From: Kitasatospora sp. SolWspMP-SS2h
GTDB lineage: Bacteria > Actinomycetota > Actinomycetes > Streptomycetales > Streptomycetaceae
NCBI RefSeq assembly: GCF_003259315.1
Contig: NZ_QLLT01000003.1
Span: forward strand, 1 to 64,000
DNA length: 64,000 nt
Direction of reading: 5' to 3'
This document shows, piece after piece, positions 24,406 to 33,354 of this stretch (its first letter is position 1; every line of letters starts with the position of its first letter). The translations under genes were made by a program, and so were the position numbers. Under the pieces are notes generated by a model. It made no database searches. It was not told the DNA's origin and was given only the letters and a program-made list of their open reading frames with translations.

Positions 24406-25698
24406 ATGACCCAGTCGGTTCGACAGCAGCAGGAGCACCAGGCGGCCGCGCTCGAAGCCCGGTGGGCGTCCGATCCCCGCTGGGCGGGCATCGAGCGCAC
24501 GTACACCGCCGAGGACGTGGTGCGCCTGTCGGGTTCGGTGCGCGAGGAGCACACCCTGGCCCGGCGGGGGGCCGAGCGGCTGTGGCGGCAGCTGCACGAG
24601 CGCGACTACGTGCACGCGCTGGGCGCGCTGACGGGCGGTCAGGCCGTGCAGATGGTCAAGGGCGGGCTGGAGGCGGTCTACCTGTCGGGCTGGCAGGTCG
24701 CGGCGGACGCCAACCAGGCCGGGCAGACCTACCCCGACCAGAGCCTGTACCCGGCGAACTCGGTGCCGCAGGTGGTGCGCCGGATCAACAACGCGCTGCT
24801 GCGCGCCGACCAGATCGACACCGCCGAGGGCAACGACGGCCCGGACTGGCTGGTGCCGATCGTCGCGGACGCCGAGGCGGGCTTCGGCGGCCCGCTGAAC
24901 GCCTTCGAGCTGACCAGGGGCATGATCGCGGCCGGTGCCGCGGGCGTCCACTACGAGGACCAGTTGGCGTCCGAGAAGAAGTGCGGCCACCTGGGCGGCA
25001 AGGTCCTCGTGCCGACCGCCCAGCACGTGCGCACCCTGAACGCGGCCCGGCTGGCCGCCGACGTCGCCGACGTGCCGACCCTGGTCGTGGCCCGCACCGA
25101 CGCGCTGGCCGCCAACCTGCTGACCAGCGACGTGGACGAGCGCGACGCGCGGTTCTGCACCGGCGAGCGCACCGCCGAGGGCTTCTACCGGGTCGAGCCC
25201 GGCATGGCCCCGGTCATCTCGCGCGGCCTGGCGTTCGCCCCGTACGCGGACCTGCTCTGGGTGGAGACCGGCACCCCGGACCTCGCCCAGGCCCGGGAGT
25301 TCGCGGAGGCGGTCAAGGCGCAGTACCCGGACAAGATGCTGGCCTACAACTGCTCGCCGTCCTTCAACTGGAAGGCCGCGCTGGACGACGACCGGATCGC
25401 CACGTTCCAGCGAGAGCTGGGCGCGATGGGCTACCGCTTCCAGTTCATCACGCTGGCGGGCTTCCACGCCCTCAACCACTCGATGTTCCAGCTCGCCAAG
25501 GGCTATGCCGAGCACGGCATGACCGCCTACGTCGAGCTCCAGGAGGCCGAGTTCGCCGCCGCCCCGGACGGCTACACCGCCGTGAAGCACCAGCGCGAGG
25601 TCGGCACCGGCTACTTCGACCTGGTCTCCACCGCGCTCAACCCGAACGCCGAGACGCTGGCGCTGACCGGCTCCACCGAGGCCGAGCAGTTCCACTGA
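24406..25698 (+). CDS. aceA: Isocitrate lyase
   Basis: 430 aa, cytoplasmic; splits isocitrate to glyoxylate and succinate in the glyoxylate cycle. The catalytic signature KKCGHLGGK is present around Cys193, with the upstream metal-site segment [20 protein letters not shown] and the downstream [17 protein letters not shown] and [20 protein letters not shown] blocks, all as in actinobacterial AceA. Length is as expected. It is followed by malate synthase and a 3-hydroxyacyl-CoA dehydrogenase, with a strong hairpin between aceA and aceB. Divergent RamB/ScfR-type regulator suggests induction on acetate, fatty acids or ethanol. Confidence 0.97.
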   Translation: MTQSVRQQQEHQAAALEARWASDPRWAGIERTYTAEDVVRLSGSVREEHTLARRGAERLWRQLHERDYVHALGALTGGQAVQMVKGGLEAVYLSGWQVAADANQAGQTYPDQSLYPANSVPQVVRRINNALLRADQIDTAEGNDGPDWLVPIVADAEAGFGGPLNAFELTRGMIAAGAAGVHYEDQLASEKKCGHLGGKVLVPTAQHVRTLNAARLAADVADVPTLVVARTDALAANLLTSDVDERDARFCTGERTAEGFYRVEPGMAPVISRGLAFAPYADLLWVETGTPDLAQAREFAEAVKAQYPDKMLAYNCSPSFNWKAALDDDRIATFQRELGAMGYRFQFITLAGFHALNHSMFQLAKGYAEHGMTAYVELQEAEFAAAPDGYTAVKHQREVGTGYFDLVSTALNPNAETLALTGSTEAEQFH

Positions 25699-25759
25699 GC
25701 CGCCCCGCGGCGGCCGCCCCGGCCCGGTCCGGGGGGCTCCACGGCCGCCGCCCGCCCCG

Positions 25760-25791
25760 CCCGGGGCCTCGTTGAGGGACGAGGCCCCGGG
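25760..25791. terminator. Perfect hairpin between aceA and aceB
   Basis: Perfect 12-bp arms CCCGGGGCCTCG and CGAGGCCCCGGG with an 8-base loop. Located 61 bases after aceA and 53 bases before aceB, it could terminate or reduce transcription into aceB, giving more lyase than synthase. Confidence 0.75.
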
Positions 25792-25844
25792 CCCCATCCC
25801 CTCCCCGCTTCCCGCCTCCCGCCTCCCGCCTCCTGGAGTACCGG

Positions 25845-27479
25845 ATGAGTCCGACCAGCCGCACCGAGACCCCCTCCGGGGCCACCGTCGAGATCCTCGG
25901 CGAGCACGAGGACCGCTTCGAGGAGGTCCTCACCCCCGCCGCCCTGGCCTTCGTGGCCCGCCTGCACGAGGTCTTCGCCGCGCGCCGCACCGAACTGCTC
26001 GCCGAACGGGCCCGCCGGGCCGCCGAGTTGGCGAACGGCGGCACGCTGGACTTCCGCCCGGAGACGGCCGCCGTCCGGGCCGACGACAGCTGGCGGGTGG
26101 CCGGCGCCGGGCCCGGCCTGACCGACCGCCGGGTGGAGATCACCGGCCCGCCCGAGCGCCGGATGGCCGTCAACGCGCTCAACTCCGGCGCGCAGGTGTG
26201 GCTGGCGGACCTCGAGGACGCCACCTCCCCCACCTGGCACCACCTGATCACCGGCCAGCTCAACCTGATCGACGCCGTCGAGCGCCGGATCGACGACACC
26301 ACCCCGGCGGGCAAGCGCTACCGGATCGGCGACGACCCCGCCACCATCGTGGTCCGCCCGCGCGGCTGGCACCTGGACGAGCACCACCTGCTGATCGACG
26401 GCCGTCCCGCCGTCGGCGCGCTGGTCGACTTCGGCCTCCACCTGTTCCACTGCGGGCAGCGGCAGATCGACCGCGGCCACGGCCCGTACTTCTACCTCCC
26501 CAAGCTGGAGAACCACCTGGAGGCCCGGCTCTGGAACGAGGTCTTCACCCACGCCCAGGCCGCCCTCGGCATCCCGCACGGCACGATCCGCGCCACCGTG
26601 CTGATCGAGACCATCACCGCCGCCTTCGAAATGGACGAGATCCTCTACGAACTGCGGGACCACGCCGGGTTGAACGCCGGCCGGTGGGACTACCTGTTCT
26701 CGCTGATCAAGAACTTCGCCCAGGCCGGGCCGCGGTTCGTGCTGCCCGACCGGGCCACCCTGACCATGACCCAGCCCTTCCTGCGCGCCTACACCGACCT
26801 GCTGGTGCGCACCTGCCACCGGCGCGGCGCGCACGCGATCGGCGGGATGGCGGCGGCGCTCCCGCAGCGCGACCCGGCGGCCGACGAGGCCGCGCTGACC
26901 CGGGTCCGGATCGACAAGGAGCGGGAGGCCGGGGACGGCTTCGACGGCTCCTGGGTCGCCCACCCCGCCCTGGTCGACACCTGCCGCACCGCCTTCGACA
27001 CCGTCCTCGGCGCCCGCCCGCACCAGCTCGACCGCACCCGCGAGGACGTCCACGTCACCGCCGCCGACCTGCTCGCCGTCCACCGGCTGACCGCCGGCCT
27101 GCCGACCGAGCAGGGCCTGCGCGCCAACGTCGCCGTCGCGCTGCGCTACCTGACGGCCTGGCTGGGCGGCACCGGCGCGGTCGCGGTGTTCGGGCTGATG
27201 GAGGACGTCGCCACCGCCGAGATCGCCCGCTGCCAGCTCTGGCAGTGGCAGCACCACCGCACCCGGCTCACCGGCGGCTCGCTCGCCACCCCGGACACCG
27301 TCCGGCGGCTGATCGACCTCGAACGGGCCGCGCTGCTCGCCGAGGGCGCCGACCCGGCCCGGCTCGACGACGCGGTGCGGGTCCTGGAGGAGACCGCGCT
27401 GGGCACCGAGCTGCCCGCCTTCCTCACCACCGCCGCCTACGCCCGCCACCTGGTGCGCACCGCCGCCCCGGCGGCCTGA
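25845..27479 (+). CDS. aceB: Malate synthase A
   Basis: 544 aa, the usual length of malate synthase A. It condenses glyoxylate with acetyl-CoA to malate. Landmarks include LEDATSPTWHHLITGQLNL, the PRGWHLDEHHLLIDG block, FYLPKLENHLEARLWNEVF, TIRATVLIETITAAFEMDEI and GLNAGRWDYLFSLIKNF, and the C-terminal WLGGTGAVAVFGLMEDVATA. ATG 25845 follows TCCTGGAGTACCGG. Forms the glyoxylate cycle with aceA immediately upstream and is followed 18 bases later by a dehydrogenase gene, so the last two are probably co-transcribed. Confidence 0.97.
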   Translation: MSPTSRTETPSGATVEILGEHEDRFEEVLTPAALAFVARLHEVFAARRTELLAERARRAAELANGGTLDFRPETAAVRADDSWRVAGAGPGLTDRRVEITGPPERRMAVNALNSGAQVWLADLEDATSPTWHHLITGQLNLIDAVERRIDDTTPAGKRYRIGDDPATIVVRPRGWHLDEHHLLIDGRPAVGALVDFGLHLFHCGQRQIDRGHGPYFYLPKLENHLEARLWNEVFTHAQAALGIPHGTIRATVLIETITAAFEMDEILYELRDHAGLNAGRWDYLFSLIKNFAQAGPRFVLPDRATLTMTQPFLRAYTDLLVRTCHRRGAHAIGGMAAALPQRDPAADEAALTRVRIDKEREAGDGFDGSWVAHPALVDTCRTAFDTVLGARPHQLDRTREDVHVTAADLLAVHRLTAGLPTEQGLRANVAVALRYLTAWLGGTGAVAVFGLMEDVATAEIARCQLWQWQHHRTRLTGGSLATPDTVRRLIDLERAALLAEGADPARLDDAVRVLEETALGTELPAFLTTAAYARHLVRTAAPAA

Positions 27480-27497
27480 ACCCGAAGGGCCCTCCGC

Positions 27498-28364
27498 ATG
27501 AACGACATCCGCCGGGTCGCCGTCGTCGGCGCCGGACAGATGGGCTCCGGCATCGCCGAGGTCTTCGCCCGCGCCGGACTCGACACCGTCGTCTGCGAGA
27601 ACGGACCACGGGCGCTGCGGGCCGCCCGCCGCCGCATCGACCGCTCGCTGCACCGGGCCGTCGAACGCGGCCGGATCGGCGAGGAGCAGCGCACCGACGC
27701 CTGGGCGCACCTGCTGTTCGCCGACGGCCTCGACGCCCTGGCCGACCGCCAGCTCGTCGTCGAGGCCGTGGTCGAGGACGAGCGGGCCAAGACCGGGGTG
27801 CTCCGCGCCCTGGACGAGGTGCTGGCCGCCGAGGACGCGGTGCTGGCCACCAACACCTCGGCCCTCCCGGTCACCCGGCTCGGCATCGCCACCGGACGTG
27901 CCCCGTACGTCCTGGGCCTGCACTTCTTCAACCCGGCGCCGGTGATGCCGCTGGTCGAGCTGGTCCCCTCGCTGCACACCGCGCCGGCCGTCCTGGACCG
28001 GGTGGAGACCTTCGCCCGGGACGTGCTGGGCAAGCACGTCGTCCGCTCCCGCGACCGGGCCGGGTTCGTCGTCAACGCCCTGCTGGTCCCCTACCTGCTC
28101 GCGGCGATCCGGATGGCCGAGGCCGGCCACGCCGGCGCCGCGGACATCGACACCGCCATGGTGCACGGCTGCGCCCACCCGATGGGCCCGCTCGCCCTGG
28201 CCGACCTGATCGGCCTGGACACCGTCGAGGCCATCGCCCGCGCCCTGTACGAGGAGTACAAGGAGCCGCTGTACGCCCCGCCCCCGCTGCTGTCCCGGAT
28301 GGTCGAGGCCGGGCTGCTCGGCCGCAAGAGCGGCCGGGGGTTCCACCCGCACCCGGAGGTGTGA
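27498..28364 (+). CDS. 3-hydroxybutyryl-CoA dehydrogenase family enzyme
   Basis: 288 aa, cytoplasmic. N-terminal Rossmann fold with VAVVGAGQMGSGIAEVFARAG, catalytic region NTSALPVTRLGIATGRAPYV and GLHFFNPAPVMPLVELVPS (the His-Glu pair region), and the C-terminal GFVVNALLVPYLLAAIRMAE / MGPLALADLIGLD domain. NAD(P)-dependent oxidation of (S)-3-hydroxybutyryl-CoA. Its position behind aceA-aceB suggests it supplies acetyl-CoA from short-chain acids or PHB-type substrates to the glyoxylate cycle. Start ATG 27498 follows GAAGGGCCCTCCGC. Confidence 0.92.
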   Translation: MNDIRRVAVVGAGQMGSGIAEVFARAGLDTVVCENGPRALRAARRRIDRSLHRAVERGRIGEEQRTDAWAHLLFADGLDALADRQLVVEAVVEDERAKTGVLRALDEVLAAEDAVLATNTSALPVTRLGIATGRAPYVLGLHFFNPAPVMPLVELVPSLHTAPAVLDRVETFARDVLGKHVVRSRDRAGFVVNALLVPYLLAAIRMAEAGHAGAADIDTAMVHGCAHPMGPLALADLIGLDTVEAIARALYEEYKEPLYAPPPLLSRMVEAGLLGRKSGRGFHPHPEV

Positions 28365-28378
28365 GCGGGCGCGGCCCC

Positions 28379-28396
28379 GCAGGTCACGTGGCCTGC
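28379..28396. other. 18-bp near-perfect palindrome between converging genes
   Basis: GCAGGTCACGTGGCCTGC reads the same on both strands except for one wobble position. It lies after the dehydrogenase gene and could form the stem of a terminator or be a protein site; no T-tract follows. Confidence 0.4.
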
Positions 28397-28543
28397 CGCG
28401 GTTCGGGCTTCAGCTGCTCCGCGCGGCGGTCGAGGGCGCCCGGCGGCCGGTCGCGGGGCCGCTCGGTCCGGCGTCCTCCTGCGGGGTCAGCCCGACGGCC
28501 TCCGCGCCGTCGGCCGTCATCGTGCGGGGCGGCGGGTTCCGGC

Positions 28544-29413
28544 TCACCGGGCCGGGCCCCCTTCGACGGCGGCGCCCGGGCCCGCCGGGGCGAGCGGAGC
28601 CGGGGCTTCGCGCGCGACCGGGGCCTCGAAGGCGACCGGGGCTTCGAAGGCGGCCCGGCGGGCGGCGCGGCGGAAGACGGCGAGGACGGCGGGGCCGACG
28701 ACCAGGACGGCCAGGCCGGTGGTGACGGCGCGGCCGGTGTCCCAGCCGAGCGAGGTGGCCAGGTCGAACAGCAGGTAGCGGTGCCACTGCTCGGTGAACG
28801 GCAGGCCGGGCAGGTAGGCGATCGAGCTGTGCGGGTCCAGCGAGAACGGCCAGAACGACAGGTTCAGCAGGAAGCCGAACAGGTAGCCGGAGAGCGCCCC
28901 GTACCCGGCGAGCAGCAGGACCTCGGCCCGGCCGCGCAGCCGGGGCAGCAGACCGGCGAGCAGGCCGACGAACGCGCAGCCGAACATCTGGTAGGGCATC
29001 CACGGGCCGACGCCGCCGGTCAGCAGCGCGGACGCGAACAGCGAGGTGCAGCCCAGGGTGAAGCCGAAGCCGGGGCCGAAGACCCGCCCGGCGAGGACGA
29101 GCAGGAAGAAGACAGTCTCCACGCCCGCGGTGCCGGCCCCCAACGGGCGCAGGCCCGCGTTGACGGCGGACAGCACGCCGAGCATGGCCAGCGCCTTGGC
29201 GTCGATGCCGCCGGAGGCGATCTCGGAGACCACCACGGCCAGGACCAGCACCAGCAGCGCGCCGAAGATCAGCGGCGGCGCGTACGCGGACCCGAACCGG
29301 CCCGGCGCCACGACGAACGGCCAGGTGAAGGCCACCAGGCCGACGAAGGAGGCCAGCGCGACGACGAGGCGGGCCCGGCCGGGCACCCGGACGGCGACCC
29401 GGGCGGCGCTCAC
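28544..29413 (-). CDS. ECF transporter S component (predicted cobalamin-type)
   Basis: 289 aa with about six membrane helices (LVVALASFVGLVAFTWPFVV, LIFGALLVLVLAVVVSEIAS, VETVFFLLVLAGRVFGPGFG, LGCTSLFASALLTGGVGPWM, YQMFGCAFVGLLAGLLPRLR, LLLAGYGALSGYLFGFLLNL). This is the substrate-capture membrane subunit of an energy-coupling-factor importer. GTG 29413 overlaps the ATPase stop as GTGA. The specificity is inferred as cobalamin from the riboswitch at the head of the same leftward operon and from the surface proteins. The C-terminal tail is a repetitive AFEAPVAFEAPVA stretch. Confidence 0.85.
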   Translation of the reverse strand: MSAARVAVRVPGRARLVVALASFVGLVAFTWPFVVAPGRFGSAYAPPLIFGALLVLVLAVVVSEIASGGIDAKALAMLGVLSAVNAGLRPLGAGTAGVETVFFLLVLAGRVFGPGFGFTLGCTSLFASALLTGGVGPWMPYQMFGCAFVGLLAGLLPRLRGRAEVLLLAGYGALSGYLFGFLLNLSFWPFSLDPHSSIAYLPGLPFTEQWHRYLLFDLATSLGWDTGRAVTTGLAVLVVGPAVLAVFRRAARRAAFEAPVAFEAPVAREAPAPLAPAGPGAAVEGGPAR

Positions 29414-31050
29414 CGGGCGGCCCGGGCGGCGTCGAGGGCCGAGCCGACCTGGCGGACGGTCAGGTAGGGCAGCGGGGCGAGGACCTTGGCGGTCTGCGGG
29501 GCGAAGGTGGGCGAGGCGGTGATCACCTCGGCGGTGGGGCCGTCGGCCACCACCTCCCCCTCGGCCATCACCATCACCCGGTCGGCCGCCGCGGCGACGA
29601 ACTCGACGTCGTGGGTGGACACCACGACGGCGTGCCCCTCGGCCGCGAGCCGGTCGACCACGCCGATCAGGGCCTCCTTCGCCCGGTAGTCCAGGCCGCG
29701 GGTGGGCTCGTCGAGCAGCACGACCCGTGGGGCGGCGGCGAGTTGGACCGCCAGCACGAGGGAGAGTTTCTGCCCCTCGGAGAGGTCGCGGGGGTGGAGG
29801 CCGTCGGGGATGCCGGGGGCGAGGCGGTCCAGGACCGCCCGGGTCTCCGGCCCGGGGGCGGCGGCGTCCCGGTCGCTCTGGGCGAGTTCGGCCCCCACGG
29901 TGTCCAGGTAGAGCAGGTCGGTCGGGGTCTGCGGGACGAGTCCGACCAGCCGCCGGGCCTCGGCGGCGGAGACCCGCTTGGGGTCGACGGGCTTCCCGCC
30001 GGACGCGCCGGTCGTGCCGACGGTGCCGCCCTGGCGCGGCCCCGAGCCCTGGAGGGCCCACAGCAGCGAGGACTTGCCGGAGCCGTTGCGTCCCATCAGC
30101 GCGGTGACCTCGCCCGCCCGCAGGTAGAGGCTCACCTCGCGGACGGCGAGCACCGGGCCGTGGCGCACGACGATCCGCTCGGCGGTGAGCACCGTCCCGC
30201 CCACGGCTCCGGTGCGGCGCGGCGGCGGGACGGGGTGCGCGGCCAGTTCCCCGCGCAGCGGGGCGGCGGCCCGGCGGGCGTCGCGCACCGACAGCGGCAG
30301 CGGCTCCCAGCCCGCCAGCCGGCCCAGGTCGACGACCGGCGGGGCGATCGCGGTGTCCCGGAAGACCTCGGCCGGGAGCCCGTCGCGGACGGTGCCGTCG
30401 CCGGGCAGGTACACCACCCGGTCCGCGTACTGGACCACCCGTTCCAGCCGGTGCTCGGCCAGCAGCACGGTGACGCCCAGGTCGTGCACCAGCCGGGTGA
30501 CGGCGGCCAGCACCTCCTCTGCGGCGGTCGGGTCGAGCGCGGAGGTCGGCTCGTCCAGCACCAGGACGCGCGGGTGCGCGGTGAGCACCGAGCCGATCGC
30601 CACCCGCTGCTGCTGGCCGCCGGAGAGCTCGTGCAGCGCCCGGTAGCGCAGCTCGGCCAGGCCGAGCAGGTCGAGCGTCTCCTCGACCCGCTTGCGCATC
30701 ACCTCCGGCGGGACGGCCAACTGCTCCATCGCGTAGGCGAGTTCCTCCTCCACCGTGTCGGTGGTGAACCCGGCCGGCGGGTCCTGCCCCACCACGCCGA
30801 CCACGTCGGCGAGTTCGCGCGGCGGGTGGTGCGCGGTGTCCCGGCCGTCGACCGTCACCCGGCCGTGCAGGGTGCCGCCGGTGAAGTGCGGCACCAGGCC
30901 GTTCACCGCCCCCAGCAGCGTGGACTTGCCCGCGCCGGTCCGACCCACCACCAGGCACAACTCGCCCTCCGGGATCGTCAGTCCGACGTCCCGCAGGACC
31001 GGCTCGGACGCGCCGTCGTACACCACGGAGACCCGGTCGAAGCTGATCAC
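29410..31050 (-). CDS. ECF transporter tandem ATPase (A-A' fused)
   Basis: 546 aa with two complete ABC ATPase domains in one chain. Domain 1: Walker A GRTGAGKST (about residue 36), signature LSGGQQQRVAIG, Walker B VLVLDEPTSALDP. Domain 2: Walker A GRNGSGKSS (about residue 336), signature LSEGQKLSLVLA, Walker B VVLLDEPTRGLDY. ECF systems normally use either two ATPase genes or such a fusion. It energises uptake with the adjacent T and S subunits. Overlaps both neighbours by four bases (start GTG 31050, stop at the S-component start). Second domain's signature departs from LSGGQ (Glu for Gly). Confidence 0.93.
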   Translation of the reverse strand: MISFDRVSVVYDGASEPVLRDVGLTIPEGELCLVVGRTGAGKSTLLGAVNGLVPHFTGGTLHGRVTVDGRDTAHHPPRELADVVGVVGQDPPAGFTTDTVEEELAYAMEQLAVPPEVMRKRVEETLDLLGLAELRYRALHELSGGQQQRVAIGSVLTAHPRVLVLDEPTSALDPTAAEEVLAAVTRLVHDLGVTVLLAEHRLERVVQYADRVVYLPGDGTVRDGLPAEVFRDTAIAPPVVDLGRLAGWEPLPLSVRDARRAAAPLRGELAAHPVPPPRRTGAVGGTVLTAERIVVRHGPVLAVREVSLYLRAGEVTALMGRNGSGKSSLLWALQGSGPRQGGTVGTTGASGGKPVDPKRVSAAEARRLVGLVPQTPTDLLYLDTVGAELAQSDRDAAAPGPETRAVLDRLAPGIPDGLHPRDLSEGQKLSLVLAVQLAAAPRVVLLDEPTRGLDYRAKEALIGVVDRLAAEGHAVVVSTHDVEFVAAAADRVMVMAEGEVVADGPTAEVITASPTFAPQTAKVLAPLPYLTVRQVGSALDAARAAR

Positions 31051-32309
31051 TTGGCCACCTCGGGGTGCGTGCGGTCGATGTCGGTGGAGGGACCGGCGCC
31101 GCGCGGCCCGAGCAGGGCGGCGGGAGCCGGACGCCGGCCGGGCGGCGGGGCGAGCACCCCGGCCGCGGCGGCGATCAGCAGGGCCAGCACGGGAACGGCC
31201 GGCAGGGTGGGCCAACTCAGCGGGTAGAGCGACGGGTTGAGGTCGGTGGCGTCGTAGCCGACCGTGACGCACAGCAGGACGGCGGCGGCCACCCCGCACC
31301 CGGCCACACCCCACTCGGCGGCCCGCCACGGGTCCGGCCGGTAGGTGGTGCGCCGCACCCGGCGACCGCCCAGCGCCAGGCCGGCCAGGCAGAGCGCCGA
31401 CCCGGCCGCCAGCGCGGGCAGGCCCAGCCAGGCCGGGGCCGTCCCGTCCAGCAGCCCGTACATGCCGGTGCACAGGCCGCACATGCCGAGCAGCATCAGC
31501 GCCCCGGTCAGCCTGCGCGAGGCCCGGGTGGCGGTGCCGGAACGGCCGTAGCCGCGCGAGTCCATGGCGGCGGCCAGCCGCAGCGAACGCTCCAGCGCGT
31601 CCTCCAGCACCGGGACGACGATGCCGCGCAGCGCGCGGACCCCCTTGCCGCGCCCGGCCCGCAGCCGCCGGGCCCGCGCGACGCGCTGCACGCTCTGCAC
31701 CAGCTGCGGCGCGACGCTGAGCGCCACGGTGACGGCGACGCCCAGCTCGTACAGCGCGCCCGGCAGGACCCGCAGGGCGCGCTTGGGGTTGGCCAGGGTG
31801 TTGGCCGCGCCGATGCAGCACAGCAGGCAGGCCAGCCGCAGCCCGTCGGTGGCGGCGGACAGGGTCGCCTCCAGCGAGACCGGGCCGCCGATCTGGATGC
31901 CCGCGTACCAGGCGGGGGTGGGGAGGTGCGGCAGGGTGAGGATCAGGTGGTCGTCCGGGGTGATGCCGGTGGCGAAGACGCAGCGGAAGGCGACCCGGAT
32001 CGCCACCACGGTCAGCGCCAGCCACAGGTAGTACGTGAAGCCGCGCGCCCACGGTGCCTCCGTCCGGCGGGCGGTGACGACGTAGCCGAGCACGGCCAGC
32101 ACCAGGAACAGCAGCAGCGGGTTGGTGGTGCGGCTGGCGGCGGTGGCCATGGCGAGCGCCCAGATCCACCACGCGACCGGGTGCAGGTCGCGCGGGACCC
32201 GGCGGAAGGCCGGGGCGGGAGCGGGAGCGGAACCGGCCGGGGCGGGACCTGGAACGGCCGGGGCGGGAGCGGCCGAAGCGCGAGCGGTCGGGGCCGGTTT
32301 CTTCGGCAC
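31047..32309 (-). CDS. ECF transporter T component (CbiQ-family transmembrane protein)
   Basis: 420 aa. After a ~40-residue Pro/Ala-rich N-terminus come several membrane helices (HPVAWWIWALAMATAASRTT, LLLFLVLAVLGYVVTARR, YYLWLALTVVAIRVAFRCVF). A cytoplasmic loop bears coupling-helix Ala-Arg-Gly motifs (RRLRAGRGKGVRALRG and MDSRGYGRSG), as in T subunits. The C-terminal part adds further helices and a Pro-rich tail. GTG 32309 was chosen; it begins 4 bases after the stop of the surface-protein gene. It links the S subunit to the ATPase during ATP-driven import. Confidence 0.88.
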   Translation of the reverse strand: MPKKPAPTARASAAPAPAVPGPAPAGSAPAPAPAFRRVPRDLHPVAWWIWALAMATAASRTTNPLLLFLVLAVLGYVVTARRTEAPWARGFTYYLWLALTVVAIRVAFRCVFATGITPDDHLILTLPHLPTPAWYAGIQIGGPVSLEATLSAATDGLRLACLLCCIGAANTLANPKRALRVLPGALYELGVAVTVALSVAPQLVQSVQRVARARRLRAGRGKGVRALRGIVVPVLEDALERSLRLAAAMDSRGYGRSGTATRASRRLTGALMLLGMCGLCTGMYGLLDGTAPAWLGLPALAAGSALCLAGLALGGRRVRRTTYRPDPWRAAEWGVAGCGVAAAVLLCVTVGYDATDLNPSLYPLSWPTLPAVPVLALLIAAAAGVLAPPPGRRPAPAALLGPRGAGPSTDIDRTHPEVAK

Positions 32310-32313
32310 CGGG

Positions 32314-33354
32314 TCACTCGGCCCGTCGGCGGCGGCGCAGCGCGGTGACGGCCGCGGCGGTGCCGAGGGCGGCCACGAGTCCGATCCCGACGACGGCCGG
32401 GACGATCGATCCCGCCGACCGGCGGGCGGCGGTCGCCGGGGCGGCGTCCACCGCCACGGGCTGCCCGCTCGCCGCCGACGGGGCGGCGGACGGCGGGGCC
32501 GCGGCGGTGGACGGTGCCCCGGCCGCGCCGTCGGTGGCGGGGGCCGAGGGGGCGCCCTGGCTCTCCTGGGCCGCCGGCGGCGCGGTGCCGGTCCCGTCGG
32601 CCGGCGACGGGGAGGCCGCCGCCGCGCCGCCGGTACTCCCGGCCGACCCACCGCCGGCCGGTCCACCGCCGGTGGTCCCCCGGCCTGCGCTGCCCCCTGC
32701 GGTGCCGCCGCTGCCGGTGCCGCCGGACGTCCCGCCGCCCGAGGTGCCGCCGCCGTTCGCGAGCGGGGTCGGCTTGGGCGCGGTGGTCTGGGTGGTGCCG
32801 CCGGGGGTGGTGTTGTGGGCCCGGACGGTGTCGGGCGAGAAGGTCGGGCGGCCCTCGGTGCCCTCGATGTCGGTCCCGCCGAAGATCCACAGGTCGACGC
32901 TGCCCGGTGCCGGGTGGTAGCTCATCGCGCCCAACTGACTGTAGGACCAGGTGTTCTGTCCCGGGTCCGCGTGCCAGTACGACCAGTACGCGGTGGCGGG
33001 CGGCGTGAGGACGCACTTCTCCTGGGCCGGGGTCGGGTACTGGGTGCCGCCCTGGTGGCCGCTGTAGCCGATCCGGCAGATGAAGGCGGGGCCGTCGTGC
33101 TGGGTGCCGGTGGTCTTCCAGCCGCCCTGGTTGAGCAGCTGGTAGCCGGTGGTCGGCGTGGTGCCGCAGGAGCGCAGCAGCGGACCGCCCCAGTGGCTGA
33201 AGTCGACCGCCAGCACCACGCCCGAGGTGGTGGTGCACTGCTCGATCGGCAGCGCCGTGGCGGCGGCCGGGGTGGCCCCCGGGCCCAGGCCGACCAGGAC
33301 GAGGGCGAGGGCGGCGCAGCCGGACGCGGCGCGCGCGGCGAGCCGGCGGATCAC
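32314..33354 (-). CDS. Membrane-anchored surface protein with DUF4430-like beta domain
   Basis: 346 aa. Signal peptide (residues 1-33), then a ~145-residue domain with paired Cys. Recognisable parts are EQCTTTSGVVLAVDFSHWGG, LLNQGGWKTTGTQHDGPAFI, CRIGYSGHQGGTQYPTP and AYWSYWHADPGQNTWSYS, then GSVDLWIFGG. Next come a ~110-residue Gly/Ser/Ala/Pro stalk, one transmembrane helix and RRRRRAE. No LAXTG motif, so it is membrane-anchored. The N-terminal domain shares its motifs with the two neighbouring secreted proteins and resembles DUF4430, the beta-domain fold of transcobalamin/intrinsic factor. GTG 33354 overlaps the 989-aa gene's stop. Likely a ligand-presenting subunit close to the ECF transporter; ligand inferred as cobalamin. 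Confidence 0.72.
   Translation of the reverse strand: MIRRLAARAASGCAALALVLVGLGPGATPAAATALPIEQCTTTSGVVLAVDFSHWGGPLLRSCGTTPTTGYQLLNQGGWKTTGTQHDGPAFICRIGYSGHQGGTQYPTPAQEKCVLTPPATAYWSYWHADPGQNTWSYSQLGAMSYHPAPGSVDLWIFGGTDIEGTEGRPTFSPDTVRAHNTTPGGTTQTTAPKPTPLANGGGTSGGGTSGGTGSGGTAGGSAGRGTTGGGPAGGGSAGSTGGAAAASPSPADGTGTAPPAAQESQGAPSAPATDGAAGAPSTAAAPPSAAPSAASGQPVAVDAAPATAARRSAGSIVPAVVGIGLVAALGTAAAVTALRRRRRAE

Noticed and set aside
24363..25775. 470-codon frame parallel to aceA
   Set aside because: Out-of-frame shadow of isocitrate lyase.
21565..25797. 1410-codon minus-strand frame across the MEDS, RamB-type and aceA genes
   Set aside because: A very long GC-driven shadow frame; its composition is Arg/Pro/Gly/His and it contradicts several strongly supported genes.
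25772..29467. 1231-codon plus-strand frame over aceB and the dehydrogenase
   Set aside because: Shadow of two well-supported enzymes in a different frame.
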